From the NCBI GenBank assembly GCA_001828545.1, contig MHYW01000118.1:1-5335 (forward strand): DNA of 5,335 nucleotides. Direction: 5' to 3'. Source of the DNA: Planctomycetes bacterium RIFCSPHIGHO2_12_FULL_52_36 (lineage in GTDB: Bacteria > Planctomycetota > Brocadiia > Brocadiales > Bathyanammoxibiaceae). A program made the position numbers and the translations under genes. Every line of letters begins with the position of its first letter. The first letter of the stretch is position 1. This document shows positions 1-5,281 of the stretch, piece by piece. The notes beneath the pieces were generated by a model. That model searched no databases. It worked only from the letters and a program-made list of their open reading frames with translations, and was not told the DNA's origin.

Positions 1-1353
1 CACCTCAAGAAGGAAGGCCCAGCCTTTGACCTACCGATGGCCATTGGTCTGCTCCTGGCAAGCGGGCAGATAGGGTCTCCTAAGCTAACAAAATATCTCA
101 TCGTTGGGGAATTATCCCTTGATGGCCGTGTGAGGCCGGTAAAGGGCTGTCTATCTATGGCCCTCAAGGCAAGGGGGGAGGGTTACCGTGGGATGATACT
201 CCCCGCAGAGAACGCCCCGGAGGCCGCCGTGGTGGAGGGGCTGGAGGTTATCCCTGTGGGAAGCCTCGCCGAGGCCGTAGGGTTCCTTAGCGGCCAACTC
301 TCCATCCGGCCCACCCAACTAAACCTTCAGGAGGTCTTTAATAATTCCGTCCACTATGAGCTGGACTTTGCGGAGGTGCGGGGTCAGGAACATGCCAAGA
401 GGGCCCTCCTGGTGGCGGCCGCAGGGGGACACAATGTCTTAATGATTGGTCCCCCTGGAGGCGGCAAGACCATGTTGGCACAGCGATTCCCCTCCCTCCT
501 GCCCCAACTCCACCTGCAGGAGGCCCTGGAGACCACCAAGATTTACAGCGTATGTGGACTACTAAATCAGTCTGCTTCAGGTGGGAGTAGCCCTACCACC
601 TCAGGCGCATGCCTGGTGGCCACACGCCCCTTCCGCTCTCCACATCACAGCGTCAGCGAGGCAGGCCTGGTAGGCGGGGGCACTTTCCCCAAGCCTGGAG
701 AAATCAGCCTTGCCCACCACGGGGTGCTGTTCCTGGATGAACTGCCTGAATTTAATCGGAACGTACTGGAGGCCCTCCGCCAGCCCCTGGAGACAGGAGA
801 AATAACCATCTCCCGTGCCTCTAGCTCCGCCACCTACCCTGCCAGGATTATGCTCCTGGCCGCCATGAACCCATGCCCCTGCGGCTACTACACCCATCCC
901 AAAAAACGGTGCCGCTGTACCCCCCACCAGATCCAGAACTACCTATCCAAGGTCTCTGGTCCCCTGCTGGACAGGATTGATATCCACGTTGAAGTCCCGG
1001 CCCTTGAGCACAGGGATATAGCCCACAGCCCTGCTGGAGAGTCCTCCGCCCAGCTAAGGGAGAAGGTCTCCGGGGCCAGGGCAACCCAGATGGAGAGACT
1101 GCAAGGGCACGGCCTCACCGCCAATGCACAGATGTCTGGCAGGTTGATAAAGAAGTTTTGTACACTGGATACCCAGGCAGAGGACCTCCTCCAGAAGGCC
1201 ATGATGGAGATGGGCCTATCGGCCAGGGGTTATACTAAGGTGCTAAAACTCTCCCGTACCATTGCCGATTTGGAAGGCAGTCCTGGCATACGCACCGAAC
1301 ACGTCTCCGAGGCCGTACAGTACAGGAATCTGGATAGGACTTTCTGGAAGTGA
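1..1353 (+). CDS. comM: ComM/YifB family Mg-chelatase-like AAA+ ATPase, 5' truncated by window edge
   Basis: Cytoplasmic hexameric AAA+ helicase of the YifB/ComM family. In naturally competent bacteria ComM promotes branch migration during integration of incoming DNA; in others the role is unclear. The frame is open from base 1, and its first residues (HLKKEGPAFDLPMAIG) match the family's conserved ADIKKEGPAFDLP region. The Met at 37 is therefore internal, and roughly 70-75 N-terminal residues are missing. Counting from base 1: LonC-like N-terminal domain to about residue 110, Walker A GPPGGGKT at 150-157, family motif RPFRSPHHS at 209-217, Walker B LFLDE at 243-247, a Cys cluster (C292, C294, C304, C306), the GPLLDRID segment around 320-327, and the C-terminal lid ending YRNLDRTFWK. 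The C-terminus is complete. One loop (residues 189-204) seems about ten residues longer than usual and contains an inverted repeat. The next gene, bioF, starts 12 bp downstream. Family assignment is very secure; a competence role here is inference. Confidence 0.96.
   Translation, partial: HLKKEGPAFDLPMAIGLLLASGQIGSPKLTKYLIVGELSLDGRVRPVKGCLSMALKARGEGYRGMILPAENAPEAAVVEGLEVIPVGSLAEAVGFLSGQLSIRPTQLNLQEVFNNSVHYELDFAEVRGQEHAKRALLVAAAGGHNVLMIGPPGGGKTMLAQRFPSLLPQLHLQEALETTKIYSVCGLLNQSASGGSSPTTSGACLVATRPFRSPHHSVSEAGLVGGGTFPKPGEISLAHHGVLFLDELPEFNRNVLEALRQPLETGEITISRASSSATYPARIMLLAAMNPCPCGYYTHPKKRCRCTPHQIQNYLSKVSGPLLDRIDIHVEVPALEHRDIAHSPAGESSAQLREKVSGARATQMERLQGHGLTANAQMSGRLIKKFCTLDTQAEDLLQKAMMEMGLSARGYTKVLKLSRTIADLEGSPGIRTEHVSEAVQYRNLDRTFWK
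579..601. repeat. Imperfect inverted repeat inside comM
   Basis: AGGTGGGAG at 579-587 and CTACCACCT at 593-601 pair at 8 of 9 positions around the 5-nt loop TAGCC. The pentamer TCAGG also occurs directly repeated at 577-581 and 601-605. The structure lies in codons for a Gly/Ser/Thr-rich loop between the SVCGLL segment and the RPFRSPHHS motif, where family members known from memory are about ten residues shorter. It may be a decayed palindromic insertion or a chance fold in a low-complexity loop. Confidence 0.4.
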
Positions 1354-1365
1354 CTCCGCTGAGGG

Positions 1366-2541
1366 ATGGATAAGTTACAGCTTATAGAAAAAGAACTGCA
1401 AGGGCTACGCCAGGCGGGACTCTATCGGAGCCTCCTCTCTGTGGAAGGTGTGGAGGGGCCTTTCGTAAAGATTGGGGGGAAGAGATACGTCTGTTTTTGT
1501 TCCAACGACTATCTTGGGCTTGCGGGGCATCCGAGGATAAAGCGGGCGGCCCAGGAGGCCATTGAACGGTACGGATGGGGGACGGGGGCATCCAGGTTGG
1601 TATCGGGCAATACAACCATCCATGAGGCCCTGGAGTCCGACTTATGCGGATTCAAGGGTACTGAGGCGGCCTTGGTCTTCCCCTCGGGCTATATGGCCAA
1701 CGTGGGTACCGTAACCGCACTTGTAGGGAAGGGGGATATCGTGATAGGCGATAGGCTCAACCATGCGAGTCTGATAGACGGGTGCAGACTCTCAGGTGCG
1801 GACTTCAGGGTGTATGCCCATAAGGACGTGGAGGGGCTGGAGGGTGTTCTGAGGAGGTCCTCCCAGTATAGAAAGAGGCTGATAGTTACCGATGGGGTCT
1901 TTAGCATGGATGGCGACCTGGCGCCCTTACCGCATATTGTAGAACTGGCCAAGAGGTATAAGGCGATATTGATGGTGGACGATGCCCATGGGACTGGAGT
2001 CCTGGGTAAAAAGGGTAAGGGTACGCTTGAGCATTACGGGTTGGAGGGAGGGGTAGACGTCCAGATGGGCACCCTGAGCAAGGCCCTGGGGGGGATTGGG
2101 GGTTTTGTGGCAGGGAACAAGACCCTTATAGAGTATCTTAAGAACAGGTCAAGACCCTTCATATACACCACAGCCCTTCCCGTAGCGGCATGTGCGGTGG
2201 CCAGGGAGGCACTAAAGATTATAGAGAAGGAACCTTCCAGAAGGGAGGCCCTGTGGAGGAATGTCCGATACCTGAAAGAAGGTTTAAAATCTGGTAGGGG
2301 CGTATTGCAATACGCCCCTACAGGTTTACAGGTGCCAGAGGTTGAGTCGCCTATATTCCCCATTGTAATAGGTGATGCTAAGGAGGCGGTGGCCCTGTCC
2401 ATGTCCCTCTTTGAGAAGGGTCTCTGGGTAACGGCCATCCGCCCGCCAACTGTACAGGAGGGCACAAGCCGACTGAGGGTAACGGTTACGAGTGAGCACA
2501 CCCAGGAACACATCCAAACCCTGCTCCAGGCCCTGGTGTAA
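1366..2541 (+). CDS. bioF: 8-amino-7-oxononanoate synthase (AONS/KAPA synthase), PLP-dependent
   Basis: Cytoplasmic alpha-oxoamine synthase that condenses pimeloyl-ACP (or pimeloyl-CoA) with L-alanine to give 8-amino-7-oxononanoate, the first step of biotin ring assembly. Visible motifs: FCSNDYLGLAGHP (44-56), GTGASRLVSGN (72-82), SGYMAN (107-112), H133 that stacks on PLP, TDGVFSMDGD (175-184), MVDDAHGTG (203-211) with D205 and H208, TLSKALGG with the PLP lysine K239, and the C-terminal VTAIRPPTV and SRLRVT segments. The SRLVSGN motif and the C-terminus favour AONS over 2-amino-3-ketobutyrate CoA ligase. Length, 391 residues, is normal to slightly long; residues 310-319 are encoded by a perfect palindrome. 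The start is fixed by a TGA immediately two codons upstream in frame (1360-1362); a GAGGG directly abuts the ATG, too close for an ordinary Shine-Dalgarno, so translation may be coupled to comM, 12 bp upstream. No other biotin genes are in view. Confidence 0.95.
   Translation: MDKLQLIEKELQGLRQAGLYRSLLSVEGVEGPFVKIGGKRYVCFCSNDYLGLAGHPRIKRAAQEAIERYGWGTGASRLVSGNTTIHEALESDLCGFKGTEAALVFPSGYMANVGTVTALVGKGDIVIGDRLNHASLIDGCRLSGADFRVYAHKDVEGLEGVLRRSSQYRKRLIVTDGVFSMDGDLAPLPHIVELAKRYKAILMVDDAHGTGVLGKKGKGTLEHYGLEGGVDVQMGTLSKALGGIGGFVAGNKTLIEYLKNRSRPFIYTTALPVAACAVAREALKIIEKEPSRREALWRNVRYLKEGLKSGRGVLQYAPTGLQVPEVESPIFPIVIGDAKEAVALSMSLFEKGLWVTAIRPPTVQEGTSRLRVTVTSEHTQEHIQTLLQALV
2294..2321. repeat. Perfect 28-bp palindromic element within bioF
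   Basis: GTAGGGGCGTATTG (2294-2307) is followed directly by its exact reverse complement (2308-2321), so both arms are 14 bp with no spacer. It is read in frame as part of residues 310-319 (GRGVLQYAPT). The heptamer AGGTTTA lies on both sides, at 2280-2286 and 2322-2328. The GTAGGGGCG/CGCCCCTAC ends are shared with the element at 4457-4484, which argues for a dispersed family rather than a chance palindrome. Confidence 0.85.
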
Positions 2542-2554
2542 TCCGCCTGAGGTG

Positions 2555-2582
2555 GCAAGCGCCTTGCGCCTTGTATGTTTTT
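2555..2582 (+). terminator. Weak terminator-like hairpin after bioF
   Basis: Just after the bioF stop, GCAAG (2555-2559) pairs with CTTGC (2563-2567) around a 3-nt loop. A run of five T lies at 2578-2582, about ten bases beyond the stem, which is further than in a canonical intrinsic terminator. It could end the comM-bioF transcript, but the support is slight. Confidence 0.3.
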
Positions 2583-2598
2583 ACAGGAGAAACTGGGT

Positions 2599-2627
2599 TT
2601 GACACAAAGCAAGGATGGGTATTTAAT
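2599..2627 (+). promoter_or_regulatory. Sigma70-type promoter upstream of the membrane-protein gene
   Basis: A consensus -35 box TTGACA (2599-2604), a 17-bp spacer and a 5/6 -10 box TTTAAT (2622-2627) lie in the 133-bp gap after bioF. Transcription would begin near 2634, giving a leader of about 40 nt before the GTG at 2675. Position, spacing and orientation all fit separate expression of the downstream gene from comM-bioF. Confidence 0.65.
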
Positions 2628-2660
2628 GCTGGGGAACCGTCTTTAACAGATAAAAATAGG

Positions 2661-2678
2661 ATGCAATACTTATTGTGA
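2661..2678 (+). other. Five-codon leader ORF overlapping the GTG start
   Basis: ATG CAA TAC TTA TTG TGA reads from 2661 to 2678, and its stop overlaps the downstream GTG start in the string TTGTGA. The AGG just before its ATG is too close to be a good ribosome site. It could couple translation onto the weakly supported GTG start at 2675, or it could be coincidental. Confidence 0.2.
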
Positions 2679-4216
2679 CGCATAACAGTGTAACTCGCCG
2701 GTTTATGTCGCCTGGTGCACATTATCTCGCAATAATATTAACGGTCTTGTGGGCCTATGGTGGGGGACTGGACATGTGTCTTAATAGTACGAGTCTCATC
2801 ACTATAGCGTCTGGTCTCCATGAGACACACACTTTCGTTGCCCAGGCCTTCTTCTGGCGTCCCTTGGCCAACTACGTCTCTCGTATCCTTTACGCCGGAT
2901 TTGGGATCAACCCAGTACCCTACCATATCTTAGCCCTTATTATGCACAGCCTTAATGCCCTTCTGGTATATCACATTGCAACTAAGCTCAGTAAAGATGG
3001 CATTGTGGCCCTGATGGCCGGGTTAATGTTCGCCGCCTTTTACCGCCATGCGGGGTTGCTATTTGGCAGTGGGCTCTTTTACGAGTATGGTTATGCCTTT
3101 CTTTGTTTGGTGGCCATAGTCACCTTCCAGCATTTCCAAGATACAAAAAGGCCAGTCTATTTGGCCGTCTCATTGTCCAGCCTCTTTGTTGCCTTACTGC
3201 TAAAAGAGAGTGCCATTGCCGCCTTTCCCCTTATAGTAGCGCTGGACCAGTTCTATAGGCCGCATCCCTTACCCAGGGTACGGTGGAAATTAATCCTCTG
3301 CCTTGCCGGTGTCGGAGTTGTTTATTTTGCCCTCAGGATGCATTTCGTGTCATCTTCAGCCGGGGGGACGCCTGTATGGCTAAATAGCATGAAAGCCCCT
3401 GGCGTGTACAAGACATTCAAGCAGATGTATAAGGGGCTTTACATAACTATTGCCAATGTCTGCCCTGGAAAAGACATGAGCGGTATCTTTTATCTAGGTT
3501 TTATACTGTTTATCTGGAAGGCCGTCAGGTACAGACGTCTAGCCGTTACTGCTGGAACACTGGTAATTATCTCTGTCCTTCCGCTTTTATATGGGGCTGG
3601 CCCTACAAATAGATATCTGTATTTTTCAACGGCATTCTCGGTGATATTTCTTGCCGTTGTTATCAGGTACTCCGTCGTAGCACTTACTGACCGCATCCTG
3701 TCCCCTTACGCAGGTGTGGGGACAGGCCTGGTTACTGGGACGATACTTCTGCTAATCGTGTCTCTTAACATCCACAAGGTCCATAACCTTGAGGTAATGT
3801 ACAGGGAAGCCAGTTGCCTCCACAGATCAAATCTTGAGGACATTGTAACGGCCTTTCCAAACGGGACCAAGAATTTCAGGCTTTTTCTAATTAACACCCC
3901 TATAAATCTTCCACGTAGTCACGGTGGCATTCAGATATGGGAGGGGGGAATAAATGTCAAGTATATCCTATCGCTCTTTTATGAAGAACCTAATAGCATT
4001 GGTGAGGTAATACAATTAACTACGGACCTGGGGTATCCTGTACCCACGAATCAAGAAAAGATTTCCATGAGGACATCTAACAAGGAGCTGGACAATATAA
4101 GTCAAGACCCTAAAAACAAGGTATTGGTTTTTAATCCCTATACAAAACACTTAGAAGACAAGACGGGGAAGACGTCCCAAGAGATTCGGATGGCCATAGA
4201 GAATATCCGGAATTAA
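2675..4216 (+). CDS. Polytopic membrane protein, putative GT-C/TMTC-like glycosyltransferase with soluble C-terminal domain
   Basis: An inner-membrane protein of 513 residues with about ten or eleven hydrophobic segments between residues 16 and 365 (roughly 16-32, 82-102, 108-128, 134-152, 160-192, 205-221, 268-284, 288-306, 316-332, 347-365). A polar, presumably extracytoplasmic tail follows (about 370-513). Family-like signatures are WRPLANYVSRILYAGFGINP (61-80) followed by YHILALIMHSLNALLVY, then LLKESAIAAFPLIVALDQF (175-193) and NRYLYFSTAF (312-321). The same order of RPL, YH..N.L, KE..P and RYLY occurs in bacterial TMTC-like and PMT/GT39-like proteins that use polyprenyl-phosphate sugars. 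The large first loop typical of GT-C enzymes is present, with D33 and E50 as possible acidic residues. The start is GTG; the only upstream Shine-Dalgarno candidate (AGGA, 2658-2661) is 13 nt away, and the ATG at 2705 is an alternative. The gene is visibly more AT-rich than comM and bioF, so it may be an acquired accessory gene. Donor and acceptor are unknown. Confidence 0.85.
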   Translation: MTHNSVTRRFMSPGAHYLAIILTVLWAYGGGLDMCLNSTSLITIASGLHETHTFVAQAFFWRPLANYVSRILYAGFGINPVPYHILALIMHSLNALLVYHIATKLSKDGIVALMAGLMFAAFYRHAGLLFGSGLFYEYGYAFLCLVAIVTFQHFQDTKRPVYLAVSLSSLFVALLLKESAIAAFPLIVALDQFYRPHPLPRVRWKLILCLAGVGVVYFALRMHFVSSSAGGTPVWLNSMKAPGVYKTFKQMYKGLYITIANVCPGKDMSGIFYLGFILFIWKAVRYRRLAVTAGTLVIISVLPLLYGAGPTNRYLYFSTAFSVIFLAVVIRYSVVALTDRILSPYAGVGTGLVTGTILLLIVSLNIHKVHNLEVMYREASCLHRSNLEDIVTAFPNGTKNFRLFLINTPINLPRSHGGIQIWEGGINVKYILSLFYEEPNSIGEVIQLTTDLGYPVPTNQEKISMRTSNKELDNISQDPKNKVLVFNPYTKHLEDKTGKTSQEIRMAIENIRN

Positions 4217-4268
4217 TTATTGTTGCCGCACGTAATGAGACCTCTGCAAAAGTAGCCAAAACAGCACC

Positions 4269-4350
4269 TGTCATTCTGAGTGAGCCGAAGCCCTGAGCGT
4301 AGCGAAGGGGAAGCGAAGAATCTAGACCCTTCGCTCCGCTCAGGGTGACA
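4269..4350. repeat. 82-bp fold-back interspersed repeat (TCATTCTGAG...CTCAGGGTGACA type)
   Basis: The unit is bounded by TGTCATTCTGAG (4269-4280) and CTCAGGGTGACA (4339-4350), which pair over 12 positions as RNA with two G-U pairs. A competing, stronger fold pairs CCCTGAGCGTAGCGAAGGG (4291-4309) with CCCTTCGCTCCGCTCAGGG (4327-4345) at 18 of 19 positions around a 17-nt loop. A further inverted pair, AAGAATCT (4316-4323) and AGATTCTT (4362-4369), suggests the unit extends to about 4370. This is the well-known repeat class that yields spurious 'CHPERSEGS' peptides when translated. It sits between two convergent genes and may act as a bidirectional transcript end. Confidence 0.8.
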
Positions 4351-4370
4351 TTTCGGATTAGAGATTCTTT

Positions 4371-4391
4371 CCGCCTCTGGCGGGGCTTTTT
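4371..4391 (+). terminator. Possible intrinsic terminator for the membrane-protein gene
   Basis: CCGCC (4371-4375) pairs with GGCGG (4379-4383) around TCT, followed by GGC and five T (4387-4391). It reads in the direction of the 2675-4216 gene, about 155 bp past its stop and after the fold-back repeat. The short GGC interval before the T-run makes it imperfect. Read on the minus strand there is no T-run, so it would not serve the lipoprotein gene. Confidence 0.45.
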
Positions 4392-4405
4392 GGCGTATAA
4401 AATGG

Positions 4406-4457
4406 CTTGTAATTGAGTTTGCTGGGGATATAATTTTCCCCACGGGATTGTTACAAG
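4406..4457. repeat. Nested inverted repeat in the convergent gap
   Basis: CTTGTAA (4406-4412) and TTACAAG (4451-4457) are a perfect 7-bp inverted pair. Between them, GGGGA (4424-4428) and TCCCC (4437-4441) form an inner stem around TATAATTT. The outer right arm directly abuts the palindrome-like element at 4457-4484. It may be part of a composite repeat or the remains of one; 7 bp can also arise by chance. Confidence 0.3.
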
Positions 4458-4484
4458 AGGGCGAACACATAGATTCGCCCCTAC
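4457..4484. repeat. Degenerate copy of the GTAGGGGCG palindrome, overlapping the lipoprotein stop codon
   Basis: On the minus strand this reads GTAGGGGCGAA, an 8-nt loop, then TTCGCCCTC. The intact arms are GGGCGAA (4459-4465) and TTCGCCC (4474-4480). Its GTAGGGGCG end equals that of the bioF palindrome, while the middle differs and the other end has decayed. The TAG at 4483-4481 that ends the lipoprotein gene is the second to fourth base of this end, so the repeat supplies the stop. Confidence 0.7.
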
Positions 4485-5281
4485 TGGGAGACTGCTTTGG
4501 GACTGGTCATACTTACAGTCTCTACCCCCTGGGGTATGGATAGACGGAAAACTTTTGGGTCTAGCCCTTCGTTGATGGCTACCTTGCTCAGGTTGAGGGT
4601 AAGGTTGGTATCTCCTGCGGGCCAGTAGATTTCCAGGCTCCGGGGCAGGCTACAGTCTCCGATGTCCTTATACTCTCCAAGGGTGGCCTGCATCCTGAGA
4701 CTGCCGTCCGGATTAAAGGATTCAATATATGAGACCTGTAAGGTCCTTTTATCCACAAAGAGGTCTGAAAGGGTAAGCCCCCGTTCATCAAGCACATGAA
4801 TCGTCCAGTACTCAGGGGTGGGCTCAAAGGAGAGGCGTTTACTGGAGAGCTCCGCCTCAAAATCCAGCAGGCCAGAGACGTCGTTCGGAGAGAAATTAAG
4901 CCCAAGGGAGGTAAGGTTCTGGTCGGCCCTGCCGGTATAGACCTTTTTTTCTCCTGGGACATAAAGCCAGGATTCTTGCCCGTTGGAGACTATATCAAAA
5001 ATGGTGCTGAAGAGTTTACTGCAGACCACCCTGAGCCTCCTGGGCCGTTCCATTCGGAGGTAACCCCGGCAGGCGAGGGGGGATTCAAGCTCCGGAGATT
5101 CTACCGTTACCTCTACCCTGGCCTTCAGGGTATTAATCTTGAGGGAGTTTATGCCCACGTGGTGGCGAACCTCTTCCAGAGTGAAATCCCGGGGTGGGGC
5201 AACCCCTTCCAGGGCCGCGCAACCTGTTAACGTGGAAACCAGGAGGATTTTTGTGAGAAGTCTCTTTATAGCGTTATCCAT
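4481..5281 (-). CDS. Outer-membrane-type lipoprotein, LolA/DUF4292-like
   Basis: Predicted lipoprotein of 266 residues from the ATG at 5281. A short basic N-region (MDNAIKRLLTK) is followed by a hydrophobic stretch and the lipobox LTGC, with the lipidated Cys at residue 21. The +2 residue is Ala, not Asp, which by the enterobacterial rule would send it to the outer membrane. The mature part is rich in beta-strand-like segments. YLRMERPRRLRVVCSKLFST, then FDIVSNGQESWLYVPGEKKVYTG, resembles LolA/LolB-fold proteins of the DUF4292 kind (lipoprotein-binding half-barrel), though no exact function can be assigned. A GTG at 5296 would add five residues (MVRAT); I prefer the ATG because it gives a compact signal peptide and has AGAG five bases upstream. 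The stop codon comes from a repeat. The 5' end overlaps the divergent gene starting at 5253. It is convergent with the membrane-protein gene. Confidence 0.88.
   Translation of the reverse strand: MDNAIKRLLTKILLVSTLTGCAALEGVAPPRDFTLEEVRHHVGINSLKINTLKARVEVTVESPELESPLACRGYLRMERPRRLRVVCSKLFSTIFDIVSNGQESWLYVPGEKKVYTGRADQNLTSLGLNFSPNDVSGLLDFEAELSSKRLSFEPTPEYWTIHVLDERGLTLSDLFVDKRTLQVSYIESFNPDGSLRMQATLGEYKDIGDCSLPRSLEIYWPAGDTNLTLNLSKVAINEGLDPKVFRLSIPQGVETVSMTSPKAVSQ
5241..5246 (+). promoter_or_regulatory. Strong Shine-Dalgarno for the gene starting at 5253
   Basis: AGGAGG, a full match to the anti-Shine-Dalgarno complement, lies six bases before the GTG at 5253. It sits antisense to Ile-Leu-Leu codons in the signal-peptide core of the lipoprotein gene. 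It is the best ribosome-binding site in the window and decides the start of the short open frame at the right edge. Confidence 0.75.

Noticed and set aside
601..927. 108-residue minus-strand frame opposite comM
   Set aside because: It lies opposite the conserved SPHH, Walker B and Cys motifs of ComM and has no features of its own.
2034..2612. 192-residue minus-strand frame opposite bioF
   Set aside because: It is antisense to strongly conserved AONS motifs and shows no recognisable domain.
4269..4350. Possibility of a CRISPR array or an insertion sequence
   Set aside because: There are no regularly spaced direct repeats and no transposase; the structure is a single fold-back repeat.
4213..4470. 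85-residue minus-strand frame containing CHPERSEGS and SLRSGLRLTQND
   Set aside because: This is the typical spurious translation of the TCATTCTGAG/CTCAGGGTGACA interspersed repeat, not a protein gene.
4523..4536. TACCCC/GGGGTA inverted repeat with 2-nt loop
   Set aside because: It is short and lies inside lipoprotein codons; the coding sequence explains it adequately.
4796..5230. 144-residue plus-strand frame antisense to the lipoprotein gene
   Set aside because: It has no family features, lies wholly opposite a well-supported lipoprotein with signal peptide and lipobox, and looks like a frame shadow.
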